From contig DDUE01000082.1 of NCBI GenBank assembly GCA_002344625.1, positions 1 to 59,655 of the forward strand: a stretch of DNA of 59,655 nt. Reading direction: 5' to 3'. This DNA comes from Rhodocyclaceae bacterium UBA2346 (GTDB lineage: Bacteria; Pseudomonadota; Gammaproteobacteria; Burkholderiales; Rhodocyclaceae). A program made the position numbers and the translations under genes. This document shows positions 18,305-30,825 of this stretch, one piece after another (position 1 is the first letter of the stretch; the number at the start of each line of letters is the position of its first letter). Below the pieces are notes generated by a model. That model worked only from the letters and a program-made list of their open reading frames with translations, ran no database searches and was not told the DNA's origin.

Positions 18305-18811
18305 TCACCAATCCTTCTGCCAGTCGACCCGGATCAGGCCGGCCGCCATATCCACTTCGAGCACATAGGCCTTGACGAAAGGGATCAGGCGTTCGGTTTC
18401 GCCGTCGGCCACTTGCAGTATGTCGTGTGCGCCGGTGCTCATCAGGCCGGTCACCGTGCCGAGCGGCTCGCCCGCCGCATCGACGACCCCAAGCCCGGTG
18501 AGATCGGCCCAGTAAAACTCGTCTTCAGTCGTCTCAGGCAGCGCCGAGCGGGGGGCACCCACGAACATGCCCTTGATGGCCTCGGAGGCGTTGCGATCAT
18601 CGATGCCCTCGAGCGCCGCTACCAGGATGGTCCCGTGCGCTTTGCATTCGCGCAGCGCGTAGGCCTTCCATGTGGCCTCCGGTGCATCGTCCGCGTCGGC
18701 GAGCCACCATTCGGGCATGTCGCCCCAATCGAGCGCATCGTCGGCGAAGGGTTGCACCTTCACCCAGCCCTTGATGCCGAAAGGGGCGACGATGCGCCCC
18801 ATTACGACCAT
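18305..18811 (-). CDS. rimM: ribosome maturation factor RimM
   Basis: 168 residues. [22 protein letters not shown] is the RimM N-terminal motif; the centre has [17 protein letters not shown], and the PRC-barrel-like C-terminal half holds [23 protein letters not shown] and [20 protein letters not shown]. It helps 30S head maturation by binding S19. Second gene of the rpsP operon. Confidence 0.97.
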   Translation of the reverse strand: MVVMGRIVAPFGIKGWVKVQPFADDALDWGDMPEWWLADADDAPEATWKAYALRECKAHGTILVAALEGIDDRNASEAIKGMFVGAPRSALPETTEDEFYWADLTGLGVVDAAGEPLGTVTGLMSTGAHDILQVADGETERLIPFVKAYVLEVDMAAGLIRVDWQKDW

Positions 18812-18828
18812 CGTTCGATCCGTCGCTA

Positions 18829-19077
18829 TCAGGCGGCCTTGGCGGCCTGCTTGACCAGTCGTGCCACGGTCGGCGACAGCTGCGCGCCGTTGGAGGTCCA
18901 GTAGGCGAGACGCTCGCTGTCGATAGACAGCAGCTTCTCGGCGCCCGAGGCGACCGGGTTGAAGTAGCCTACGCGTTCGATGAAGCGGCCGTCGCGGCGG
19001 TCGCGCTTGTCAGCGGCGACGATGTTGTAGAAGGGGCGCTTCTTGGCGCCACCACGGGCAAGGCGAATGACGACCAT
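18829..19077 (-). CDS. rpsP: 30S ribosomal protein S16
   Basis: 82 residues: [20 protein letters not shown], then [14 protein letters not shown] and [20 protein letters not shown], the standard S16 sequence. AGGA precedes the ATG at 19077. First gene of the operon; a near-consensus promoter lies 37-65 bases upstream. Confidence 0.97.
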   Translation of the reverse strand: MVVIRLARGGAKKRPFYNIVAADKRDRRDGRFIERVGYFNPVASGAEKLLSIDSERLAYWTSNGAQLSPTVARLVKQAAKAA

Positions 19078-19113
19078 GTGGGTGTCCTGAGTGGTTGGTA
19101 CGAAAAGTTCGCC

Positions 19114-19142
19114 AGTATAGGCGATGACGGGGCCCGAAGCAA
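19114..19142 (-). promoter_or_regulatory. sigma-70 promoter of the rpsP operon
   Basis: On the minus strand: TTGCTT, 17-base spacer, TATACT. The -10 ends 37 bases before the rpsP ATG. Five of six matches at -10 and four of six at -35 with ideal spacing suit a ribosomal-protein promoter. Confidence 0.7.
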
Positions 19143-19266
19143 GGCAAGCGACTTTCGGTGCCGGGACAGATCGGCCTTCGTGTCCGGACAAAAAGCGGGA
19201 TCGCGCTTTCCGGGGATGCCGCGTCGGGCGCGCTGCTGCGCGCATTGAAGTCCGAACTTGAATAGA

Positions 19267-20832
19267 ATGATGACTGTTCGGCTCAACACGACGATTCAGC
19301 AGATGACTGTACCCGACGGAGTTCCCAAGCAGTTCGAGAAGATGCTCGACTGGCTCGCCGCCGAGCCGGAAGACGATTGTCTCGCGGAGCTGGCAGGCTT
19401 GCGCGGGCATCTGGACGAGTTGCGCATGTGCGCATTGCCGGTCAACGAAATCTTTCCGTGCCTCGAACAGCTGGAACTGCGTGCGCTCGACATCGCCGGG
19501 CGTTTCAGGGCGCAGTTGCTCGGAGCGTCGCTGCCCCTTCCGAAGGCGTTGCACGACGCAACCGGCGGTTTGGTGAGCGGTCTGCAGGATCTCGTGGGCG
19601 TGTTGCAGCGCGTGCTCACGTCCATCGACGAGGGGCCGAACGATACCAAGCGCGCGCTCGAAGAGATATTGATCGGTGGGCGTGCGCTGCGTCTGCTCGG
19701 CGAGGGTTTTGTGCTCGGCGGCATGCGTGGCACCGATCCGGCGCCAGGGCTGTGGCGGCAGGCGTTCGCGGTGCTCGAACACCTGTTGCCCTACTTGGAG
19801 CAGCCGATCGCCGGATTGCAGCAGGCCGCGGCGCCCGCCACTCTGCAGTTCAAGCGCATGGCTGCGATTTCGGCCTTGCAGCCGGAGAGTCTGACCGCGC
19901 GTGAGCTGGCCTGGATTCACGAGTATCTGGAGATGGTCGCGGCTTCGGCCGAAGTGGCGAACGCACCGCTGCTGCCGGAAGGGGCGTGCTTCTGGGCGGA
20001 TCCGGGCGAGGATGAGGCTCCCGTGCCGTACTCGAGACGGGTTGCGCCGGCCCGGCGCGGGCTGGTCTTCTTTTCCGCATTTGGAATGGCCAAGCGCGTG
20101 AGCGAACAGGTCGATTGGCTGGAGCGGCGCATCGCCGAGGCCGAAGTGGTCGGCCTCGAGCGCGATGGCGAACTGCTCGATCCGGATGCATCCGGCCTGC
20201 CGTTCGGCCTGACCCCGGTCGAGGTGTTGTCCTTGCTGAACCGCCTGCGCGAGCGCTGGATCGCGCCGCCGAGCCGCGAGCATTCGCGCCGGCCGCGGCT
20301 CTACTCGGCGCAGGTGTGCGTCGGGCTGCGCTCGATCTGGGCGGTGCACAAGGGTTTGCAGCCGAAGGGTGGAATCGTCGAATGGACCGTCTGCAACGAA
20401 AGTCCGGGGGGATACGGGATCGTCAGCGTGTCCGAGATGCACGCCGAACTCGTTGCCGGCATGGTGCTCGGATTGCGCCGGGATGCCAGCGAAGCTTGGT
20501 CGATCTGCCTGGTTCGATGGATTCGCAGCAACGAAGCGGAGCAGATCGAGCTCGGTCTGCAGGTGGTGGGATCGACCTGCACACCCGTTTCCATCGGTTT
20601 CAGAGGCGGCGAACTGCGCTCGACGACGTCGGCGCTGCTGCTGCCGCCCTTGCCCGGTGTGCGCAACAACGTGGCGATCCTGGCGCCGGCCGGAACGTAT
20701 ACCTCGCGCCGCTTCGTGCTCGTGCGCGAGGGGCAGCATGTCTATATCGCCCAGGGCAGGGTGCTCGGCCTCGATCTGCAGACTGCCAGCGTGGAGCTCT
20801 TCCAGTACGAGATCGACCCGTTTCCGATCTGA
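19267..20832 (+). CDS. conserved hypothetical protein, possibly PilZ-like at its C-terminus
   Basis: About 521 residues, soluble, no signal peptide or membrane helix. The first ~230 residues are helical and Leu/Ala/Glu-rich. The last ~150 contain [43 protein letters not shown] and a strand-rich end, which recalls PilZ-like barrels (Asn-Glu-Ser..Gly-Gly motif followed by a VRW strand), a c-di-GMP-type fold. The Arg-rich loop of true c-di-GMP binders is not obvious. Several close starts are possible (TTG 19258, ATG 19267, ATG 19270). It is divergent from rpsP and convergent with the YihY gene. The stop lies in a tandem GATCT repeat (20826-20844). Confidence 0.7.
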   Translation: MMTVRLNTTIQQMTVPDGVPKQFEKMLDWLAAEPEDDCLAELAGLRGHLDELRMCALPVNEIFPCLEQLELRALDIAGRFRAQLLGASLPLPKALHDATGGLVSGLQDLVGVLQRVLTSIDEGPNDTKRALEEILIGGRALRLLGEGFVLGGMRGTDPAPGLWRQAFAVLEHLLPYLEQPIAGLQQAAAPATLQFKRMAAISALQPESLTARELAWIHEYLEMVAASAEVANAPLLPEGACFWADPGEDEAPVPYSRRVAPARRGLVFFSAFGMAKRVSEQVDWLERRIAEAEVVGLERDGELLDPDASGLPFGLTPVEVLSLLNRLRERWIAPPSREHSRRPRLYSAQVCVGLRSIWAVHKGLQPKGGIVEWTVCNESPGGYGIVSVSEMHAELVAGMVLGLRRDASEAWSICLVRWIRSNEAEQIELGLQVVGSTCTPVSIGFRGGELRSTTSALLLPPLPGVRNNVAILAPAGTYTSRRFVLVREGQHVYIAQGRVLGLDLQTASVELFQYEIDPFPI

Positions 20833-20843
20833 TCTGATCTGAT

Positions 20844-23093
<2,250 letters not shown>

Positions 23094-23139
23094 TTCGGCC
23101 GGCCCGGCCGCTCGCCGTGTGCGGCCAGGCCTCCCTCAT

Positions 23140-24675
23140 TCACACCTGCGGGTTGAGCCGCTGGACGTTGTCGTGCAGTTTGTTCAGCGCATTCAGGTAG
23201 GCCTTGGCCGACGCGACGATGATGTCGGTATCGGCGCCTTGGCCGTTCACCACTTTGCCTTCGCGCGCGAGCCGCACCGTGACCTCGCCTTGGGCGTCGG
23301 TACCCGTGGTGATCGCATTCACCGAGTAGAGCAACAGCTCGGTGCCACTTTTCGCCACCGATTCGATGGCCTTGAATGCCGCGTCGACCGGCCCGGAACC
23401 TTCGGCCGAGGCGTGGACCTCCTTGCCGTCGGCCGACAAGGTGATGCTGGCCTCCGGGGTTTCACCCGTTTCGGAATGAAAGCGCGATGCGACCAGGCGG
23501 TAATGCTCGTGTTCCGGGGTGACGAAGTCGTCGCTCATCATCGCGTGCAGGTCTTCATCGAAGATCTCGTGTTTCTTGTCGGCGAGTTCCTTGAAGCGGG
23601 CGAATGCGTTGTTCAGTTGCTCTTCCGATTCGATGACGATGCCGATTTCCTGGAGCCGGCTCCGGAACGCGTTGCGGCCGGAATGCTTGCCCAGGACGAG
23701 CTTGTTGGCGCCCCAGCCGACGTCCTCGGCGCGCATGATCTCGTAGGTTTCGCGATGCTTGAGCACGCCATCCTGATGGATGCCCGACTCGTGCGAGAAG
23801 GCATTCGCCCCGACGATGGCCTTGTTGGGCTGAACCGGAAAGCCGGTGACGCCCGAAACGAGTTTCGAGGCTGGTACGATCTGGGTGGTGTCGATGCGGG
23901 TGTCGCACTGGAACACGTCGCGGCGGGTTCGCACCGCCATCACGATTTCCTCGAGCGAGGCGTTGCCTGCACGCTCACCCAGGCCGTTGATCGTGCATTC
24001 GACCTGACGCGCGCCCGCCAGGACCGCGGCCAGCGAGTTCGCCACGGCCAGGCCGAGGTCGTTGTGGCAATGGACTGACCAGACCACTTTGTCGGCGTCG
24101 GGCACGCGTTCGATCAGGGTTCGTATCGTGGTGGCGAACTGGTCCGGCACGTTGTAGCCGACCGTGTCGGGCACGTTGATGGTGCGGGCGCCTGCCTTGA
24201 TGACCGCATCGAAGATCCGGCACAGGAAATCGATCTCCGAGCGCCCGGCGTCCTCGGCCGAGAATTCGATGTCGTCGGTGTACTCGCCCGCCCAGCGGAT
24301 CGCCTTGACCGCCTGTTCGACCACTTGGTCCGGGCTCATGCGCAGCTTTTTCTCCATGTGGATCGGGCTGGTCGCGATGAAGGTGTGGATGCGGCCCATG
24401 GCCGCTGGCGCAATCGCCTCGCCGGCGCGGCGAATGTCGTTTTCGTTCGCGCGCGCCAGGGAACAGACCGTCGATTCGCTGATGGCTTCGGCGATCGAAC
24501 GCACGGCTTCGAAATCGCCGTTCGATGCGGCCGCGAAGCCAGCCTCGATGACGTTCACCCGCATGCGCTCGAGCTGGCGTGCAATCCGCAGTTTCTCGTC
24601 GCGGGTCATCGACGCGCCCGGGCTTTGTTCGCCGTCACGCAGGGTGGTGTCGAAAATGATCAGTTGGTCATTCAT
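23140..24675 (-). CDS. leuA: 2-isopropylmalate synthase
   Basis: 511 residues. [15 protein letters not shown] at the N-terminus (the catalytic Arg/Asp), the zinc site in [15 protein letters not shown], and [15 protein letters not shown] are the LeuA TIM-barrel motifs. GKHSGRNAF leads into the C-terminal regulatory domain (about 385-511), which binds leucine for feedback inhibition. It condenses acetyl-CoA with 2-oxoisovalerate, the first step to leucine. The ATG at 24675 has AGGAG 9 bases upstream. It is the last gene of the ilvI-ilvH-ilvC-pssA-leuA strand. Confidence 0.97.
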   Translation of the reverse strand: MNDQLIIFDTTLRDGEQSPGASMTRDEKLRIARQLERMRVNVIEAGFAAASNGDFEAVRSIAEAISESTVCSLARANENDIRRAGEAIAPAAMGRIHTFIATSPIHMEKKLRMSPDQVVEQAVKAIRWAGEYTDDIEFSAEDAGRSEIDFLCRIFDAVIKAGARTINVPDTVGYNVPDQFATTIRTLIERVPDADKVVWSVHCHNDLGLAVANSLAAVLAGARQVECTINGLGERAGNASLEEIVMAVRTRRDVFQCDTRIDTTQIVPASKLVSGVTGFPVQPNKAIVGANAFSHESGIHQDGVLKHRETYEIMRAEDVGWGANKLVLGKHSGRNAFRSRLQEIGIVIESEEQLNNAFARFKELADKKHEIFDEDLHAMMSDDFVTPEHEHYRLVASRFHSETGETPEASITLSADGKEVHASAEGSGPVDAAFKAIESVAKSGTELLLYSVNAITTGTDAQGEVTVRLAREGKVVNGQGADTDIIVASAKAYLNALNKLHDNVQRLNPQV

Positions 24676-24715
24676 TGCTGACTCCTGAGAGGGCTCTTCA
24701 AACAATTCTAGTTGG

Positions 24716-24742
24716 AAAAAACGGCGCCGGCCGGTCGGCCGG
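24716..24742 (-). terminator. possible rho-independent terminator after pssA
   Basis: Minus strand: CCGGCC, loop GACC, GGCCGG, then five bases and six T. Lies between pssA and leuA, so it would attenuate leuA read-through. The gap between stem and T run makes it weak. Confidence 0.4.
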
Positions 24743-24783
24743 AGACCGATGCCGGGCAAGCTGCCCGGGCAGCCAGAGTGCAA

Positions 24784-25599
24784 TCAATCGGTCTTTGCCG
24801 CCGGCTCGTCGCCCGGTGGGGCCGGCGGCGCGTCATCGTGATTGTCGTCGGGCGCTCTGCGTTCCCCCGACTTGCGTCGCCGTTGCAGCTTGCGCCACCC
24901 CCAGACGACATAGCCCGAGCCGGCGTAGGCGAGGAATAGTGCGAACAGCACCCCCGGCGGATAGCTCGAGATCACCGCGAAGGCAAGCACCAGCGCGATG
25001 ATCATGATGAATGGAACGCTCTTGCGCAGGTTGATGTCCTTGCCGCTCCAGAACAACACGTTGCTGACCATCGAGAGGCCGGCGAAGATCGTCAGCGCCG
25101 CGGCAAACCAGCGCACGTCCGAGCCGGTCATGCCGTTGTCGTTCACGACCCAGACCATGCCTGCGATCAAGGCGGCGGCGGCCGGGCTGGGGAGTCCCTG
25201 GAAGAAGCGCTTGTCGACGATGTCGATGTTGGTGTTGAAGCGCGCCAACCGCAGCGCCGTGCCGGCGCAGTAGATGAAGGCGGCGACCCAGCCGACCTTG
25301 CCCAGATCCTGCAAGGCCCATTCGTACATCACGAGCGCCGGCGCGGCGCCGAACGAGACCATGTCCGAGAGTGAATCGTATTCGGCACCGAATTCGCTCT
25401 GCGTGTGGGTGAGGCGCGCCACCCGTCCGTCGAGCCCGTCGAGCACCATCGCGACGAAGATTGCGACGGCGGCATACTCGAAGCGGTCGTTCATCGCCTG
25501 TACGATCGAGTAGAAGCCGGCGAACAGCGCCGCGGTCGTGAACAGGTTGGGCAGGATGTAGATGCCGCGGCGGCGCTTCTCGAGGGAGATCAATGGCAT
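24784..25599 (-). CDS. pssA: CDP-diacylglycerol--serine O-phosphatidyltransferase
   Basis: 271 residues, multi-helix inner-membrane enzyme. The CDP-alcohol phosphotransferase signature is intact: DGLDGRVARL...SEFGAEYDSLSD, with the Asp/Gly/Ala-Arg/Gly/Asp/Asp spacing of the family. It makes phosphatidylserine, precursor of phosphatidylethanolamine, which is in turn the donor for EptA. The last ~45 residues are charged (Arg/Lys, then Asp/Pro-rich). The psd gene often seen between ilvC and pssA in relatives is absent. Confidence 0.95.
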   Translation of the reverse strand: MPLISLEKRRRGIYILPNLFTTAALFAGFYSIVQAMNDRFEYAAVAIFVAMVLDGLDGRVARLTHTQSEFGAEYDSLSDMVSFGAAPALVMYEWALQDLGKVGWVAAFIYCAGTALRLARFNTNIDIVDKRFFQGLPSPAAAALIAGMVWVVNDNGMTGSDVRWFAAALTIFAGLSMVSNVLFWSGKDINLRKSVPFIMIIALVLAFAVISSYPPGVLFALFLAYAGSGYVVWGWRKLQRRRKSGERRAPDDNHDDAPPAPPGDEPAAKTD

Positions 25600-25682
25600 G
25601 CGAGATCCAGTGGAGCGAGCTGACGGTTTCGTCGGAAACTCATTCTACCGCAAGCGCGGGCCGCGTCCGCGCCCCTGCCAAC

Positions 25683-25723
25683 GACAAGGCCGGAGCCCGA
25701 TGATGATCGGGTCCGGCCTTGTC
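25683..25723 (-). terminator. long hairpin between ilvC and pssA
   Basis: An 18-base-pair inverted repeat with one bulged G around a GATG loop (left arm 25683-25701, right arm 25706-25723), 18 bases after the ilvC stop. There is no T run on the minus strand, so it may be an RNA-stabilising or partial terminator structure rather than a classical terminator. Confidence 0.55.
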
Positions 25724-25740
25724 GGGCGCAAGCGGGTCGA

Positions 25741-27340
<1,600 letters not shown>

Positions 27341-27461
27341 AATGAACTCGCAGGGAGGTCGTTGTGTGCGTCGTGCCGTGCAGGAGCGGATTCTCGGGGC
27401 CGGCAAGCGTTCCGGAGCCGGACGCGGCACGGTCGTGCGCCGCGTCCCGCGCAGAACAAGT

Positions 27462-29171
27462 CTAGAGGTCTTCGGACGACAGGATCATTTCCGTCAGCCC
27501 TTTGCCGCCTTGAACCATGGGGTAGACGTTCTCGGTCTGGTCGACCTGGAAATCCAGGAAGACGAGGTCGTTCTTGCGGGCGAACGCTTCGCGCAGCGCG
27601 CCCTCGACGTCGGACGGCTTGTCGATGCGCAGACCGACATGCCCGCAGGCTTCGGCAAGCTTGGCGAAGTCGGGCAGGGAGTCCATGTAGGATTCCGAGT
27701 AGCGCTCGCCGTGAAACAGCTCCTGCCATTGCCGCACCATGCCGAGGTAACGGTTGTTGAGGTTCACGATCTTGATCGGCAGGCGGAATTGCTTGCAGGT
27801 GGATAGTTCCTGGATGCACATCTGGATCGACGCTTCGCCGGTCACGCAGGCCACCGGCGCGCCGGGGTGGGCGAGCTGGGCGCCCATGGCGTAGGGCAGA
27901 CCGACGCCCATGGTGCCCAGACCGCCCGAATTCAGCCAGCGGCGCGGTTTGTCGAAGCGGTAGTACTGCGCCGCCCACATCTGGTGCTGGCCGACGTCGG
28001 AGGTCACGAAGGCGTCGCCGTTGGTGACCTCCCAAAGCTTCTGGACGACGAACTGGGGTTTGATGATCTCGTCGGAGTTCTTGAACTTCATGCAGTCGCG
28101 GCGGCGCCATTCCTCGACCTGCTTCCACCACGCACCCAGCGCATCGGCATCCGGGCGGGTCGGGGCGGCTTCGAGCTGACGAATCATCTCGTCCAGCACT
28201 TCCTTGAGATCGCCGACGATCGGCACGTCGACCTTGACGCGCTTCGAGATCGAAGAGGGGTCGATGTCGACATGGATGATCTTGCGTGGCTCTTCGGCGA
28301 AGTGCGCGGGATTGCCGATGACCCGGTCGTCGAAGCGCGAGCCGACCGCGAGCAGCACGTCGGAGAAGTGCATCGACATGTTCGCTTCGTAGGTGCCGTG
28401 CATGCCCGGCATGCCGAGATACTGGCGATCGGAGGCGGGGTAGCCACCCAGACCCATCAGGGTGGTCGTGATCGGATAACCCAGCAGGCGGGTGAGCTTG
28501 GTGAGCTGCTCGGCCGCGTCGGACAGCACGATGCCGCCGCCGGCATAGATCATCGGGCGCTTGGCTTCGAGCAGGAGCTGCACCGCCTTGCGGATCTGCC
28601 CCTGGTGGCCCTTGATCACGGGGTTGTACGAGCGCATCGACACGTTTTCCGGATACTGGAACGCGCATTTCTGCATCGTCACATCCTTGGGGATGTCGAC
28701 CAGCACCGGACCGGGCCGACCGGTCTTCGCGAGGTGGAAGGCTTTCTTGATCGTCGCCGCGATGTCATGCACATCCTTGACCAGGAAATTGTGCTTGACG
28801 CATGGACGGGTGATGCCGACCGTGTCGACCTCCTGGAAGGCATCCTGGCCGATCGCCGCGGTCGGGACCTGGCCGGAGATGATCACCAGCGGGATCGAAT
28901 CACAGTAGGCGGTGGCGATGCCGGTTACCGCGTTGGTCGCGCCCGGACCGGATGTGACCAGCGCGACCCCGACGGTTTCGGTCGAGCGTGCAAAACCATC
29001 GGCGGCATGGACGGCGGCTTGTTCATGCCGCACCAGAACATGGCGAACCTGCTTCTGGTTGAATAGCGCGTCATAGATGTACAGTACTGCACCGCCGGGG
29101 TAACCGAATACGTATTCGACCTTTTCTTCCTGAAGGCACCTGATTACAATTTCTGCACCGGTCAGCACCAT
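27462..29171 (-). CDS. ilvI: acetolactate synthase large (catalytic) subunit
   Basis: 569 residues, thiamine diphosphate enzyme. The N-terminal GYPGGAVLYIYDAL and VRHEQAAVHAADG (catalytic Glu) form the PYR domain; the central FAD-binding domain follows, and the C-terminal PP domain has GEASIQMCIQEL...NLNNRYLGMVRQWQ, in which GDGSFQM of many homologues reads GEASIQM. It joins two pyruvates, or pyruvate and 2-oxobutyrate. Its 5' region contains a promoter overlapped by an inverted repeat. Confidence 0.97.
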   Translation of the reverse strand: MVLTGAEIVIRCLQEEKVEYVFGYPGGAVLYIYDALFNQKQVRHVLVRHEQAAVHAADGFARSTETVGVALVTSGPGATNAVTGIATAYCDSIPLVIISGQVPTAAIGQDAFQEVDTVGITRPCVKHNFLVKDVHDIAATIKKAFHLAKTGRPGPVLVDIPKDVTMQKCAFQYPENVSMRSYNPVIKGHQGQIRKAVQLLLEAKRPMIYAGGGIVLSDAAEQLTKLTRLLGYPITTTLMGLGGYPASDRQYLGMPGMHGTYEANMSMHFSDVLLAVGSRFDDRVIGNPAHFAEEPRKIIHVDIDPSSISKRVKVDVPIVGDLKEVLDEMIRQLEAAPTRPDADALGAWWKQVEEWRRRDCMKFKNSDEIIKPQFVVQKLWEVTNGDAFVTSDVGQHQMWAAQYYRFDKPRRWLNSGGLGTMGVGLPYAMGAQLAHPGAPVACVTGEASIQMCIQELSTCKQFRLPIKIVNLNNRYLGMVRQWQELFHGERYSESYMDSLPDFAKLAEACGHVGLRIDKPSDVEGALREAFARKNDLVFLDFQVDQTENVYPMVQGGKGLTEMILSSEDL

Positions 29172-29192
29172 TGCGTACTCGCTTACTCAAAA

Positions 29193-29234
29193 GACCAAAC
29201 CACGAACGTTACCGCCCAGGCGTTGTTTGGTCAA
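29193..29234 (-). promoter_or_regulatory. ilvI promoter overlapped by an inverted-repeat operator candidate
   Basis: Minus strand: TTGACC (29234-29229), 17-base spacer, TAACGT (29211-29206). A perfect 8-base inverted repeat GACCAAAC...GTTTGGTC (29232-29225 and 29200-29193) places one arm over the -35 and the other just after the -10, with 24 bases between. A dimeric repressor bound there would block polymerase. The repeat could also form an RNA hairpin only if transcription starts further upstream. Confidence 0.5.
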
Positions 29235-29395
29235 GATCGTTCAAGTCGGGGCGTCACCCGGCATTCCGCTCGAAAGGCGCAAAACATTGCGCCGACAATG
29301 GCTACACTACGGCGATTTGCCCGCTCAGCAGAAAAAGGTCCGGCCGGCGACGGGCGCCCAGGGTTCTGCCGACGGCGCAGTTTGGTTCCCGCACA

Positions 29396-29890
29396 ATGAA
29401 GAATTCCCGCAAGAGTCATACCGCCGAAGTGCCCGCGAAGCCGGGCAGATTGCTGGTCGAGCTGGCCGGATTCCGGCGCAGGGTCGCGAGCCTCGTGTAC
29501 GAATCGCTGCTGCTGGCCGGTGTGCTCGCGCTCACCTTCCTGGTGCCGAACCTGATCCTGGGGGTGATCTGGAGCGTGACGCCGCCGGGCTGGCTGATGT
29601 GGATACATGTGTTCGCGGTGCTGGGCGCCTATTTCATCTGGTACTGGACGCGCAATGGCCAGACCTTGGCGATGCAGACATGGCGCCTGAAGATCGTCAC
29701 GGCGTCCGAGGGCACGCCACCGCGGGCCCCGACCGCATGGCTGCGCTATCTGCTCGCGTGGCCGTCGGTGCTGTCGTTCGGGTTGGGCCTGGCCTGGGCG
29801 CTGGTCGATCGCGATCGTCAGTTTCTGCACGACCGGCTGGCCGGGACGCGGGTCGTGCTGCTCCCCGACCCGGCCGGGGGTAATCGATGA
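29396..29890 (+). CDS. RDD-family membrane protein
   Basis: 164 residues. After a basic N-terminus, FRRRVASLVYESLLLAGVLAL resembles the RDD start (the second acidic position is Glu), followed by helices at about 36-58, 65-82 and 110-130, and DRDRQFLHDRLAGTRVV, the usual RDD ending. The family is found in transport or ion/osmotic contexts but has no firm general function. It is divergent from ilvI (224 bases between starts; that gap holds the ilvI promoter and nothing else I recognise) and overlaps the next gene by 4 bases. Confidence 0.82.
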   Translation: MKNSRKSHTAEVPAKPGRLLVELAGFRRRVASLVYESLLLAGVLALTFLVPNLILGVIWSVTPPGWLMWIHVFAVLGAYFIWYWTRNGQTLAMQTWRLKIVTASEGTPPRAPTAWLRYLLAWPSVLSFGLGLAWALVDRDRQFLHDRLAGTRVVLLPDPAGGNR

Positions 29891-30774
29891 CACGCTTCGA
29901 CAGGCTGCTCGCGTGCGCCGACTTTTCCCTGTCTTCCGAGTTTGCGCTGGCGAGAGCGGCCTTGCTGGCGCAGGCAAAGGCGGCCAGGCTGACCGTGGTC
30001 CATGTGCTGAAACGGGGTGCGCTCGATAGCTTGCACGCGTTGTTCGCACCCGACGGCGGCCCATCGTTGCAGCAAGGGCTCGTGGATCAAGTGCGGGGCG
30101 AACTGGATGCGCTTTGTCGTCGCCTGGCCTCGGCCTACGACATCGAGGTGGCGGACCGCGTGGTGGTCGGCGCGGTGATCCGTGAAATCGTCGCCACGTC
30201 CTCTGCGTGCGACGCGGGCTTGGTCGTGCTGGGTGACCGCGGGGCCGGGTTCATCTCCGAGTTGGTGCTGGGCTCGACCACCGAACGGGTGTTGTCGAGC
30301 AGTCAGCGGCCCATTCTGGTCGTCAAGCGGCAACCGCGCGGGCCCTATCGTCGGGTGTTGATCGCCGTCGATTTTTCGGCGCAATCGCGCTTTACGGTGG
30401 AACTTGCCCGCGAACTCGCGCCCGCAGCCGAGATCGTTCTGCTGCATGTGTTCGACGTGCCGTTCGAAACCAGGCTTCGCCATGCCGGTATCGACGAAGA
30501 GAAGGTGCGGCACCTGCGCATCGCGGCCAAGCAGGCCGCGCTGGAACGGATGGACGATCTGATCGCGCGCGCCGGACTGGGTGGGGTGGAGCTGCGGCGG
30601 GTGCTGCATCATGACCTGCCGGGCACGGGGATCGTCGACCAGGCACGTGAGCTCGAGTGCGACCTCGTGGCGGTGGGACGGCAAGACAAGGGGCTGGCGG
30701 AAGAGATTCTGGTCGGCAGCGTCGCCAGGCATGTGCTGGGGTTCGCCGATACCGACGTGCTGGTCGCGATCTGA
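29887..30774 (+). CDS. tandem universal stress protein (UspA family)
   Basis: 295 residues, two Usp domains (about 1-145 and 150-295). The first has DRLLACADFSLSSEFAL and the nucleotide-loop region VVLGDRGAG...LGSTTERVL; the second has RRVLIAVDFSAQSRFTVELA and VAVGRQDKG...VGSVARHVL, the Gly-rich ATP-binding pattern. Tandem Usp proteins are cytoplasmic and respond to stress or energy limitation. It is coupled by ATGA to the RDD gene. Confidence 0.92.
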   Translation: MTRFDRLLACADFSLSSEFALARAALLAQAKAARLTVVHVLKRGALDSLHALFAPDGGPSLQQGLVDQVRGELDALCRRLASAYDIEVADRVVVGAVIREIVATSSACDAGLVVLGDRGAGFISELVLGSTTERVLSSSQRPILVVKRQPRGPYRRVLIAVDFSAQSRFTVELARELAPAAEIVLLHVFDVPFETRLRHAGIDEEKVRHLRIAAKQAALERMDDLIARAGLGGVELRRVLHHDLPGTGIVDQARELECDLVAVGRQDKGLAEEILVGSVARHVLGFADTDVLVAI

Positions 30775-30825
30775 CGGCCGGATATCGAACAACAATTCTC
30801 GCGCTTCTGCGCGGTGGCAGGATTT

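Noticed and set aside
29172..29395. Attenuator or leader peptide before ilvI
   Set aside because: No short frame rich in Leu, Val or Ile codons followed by a terminator was found; the inverted repeat is better placed as an operator.
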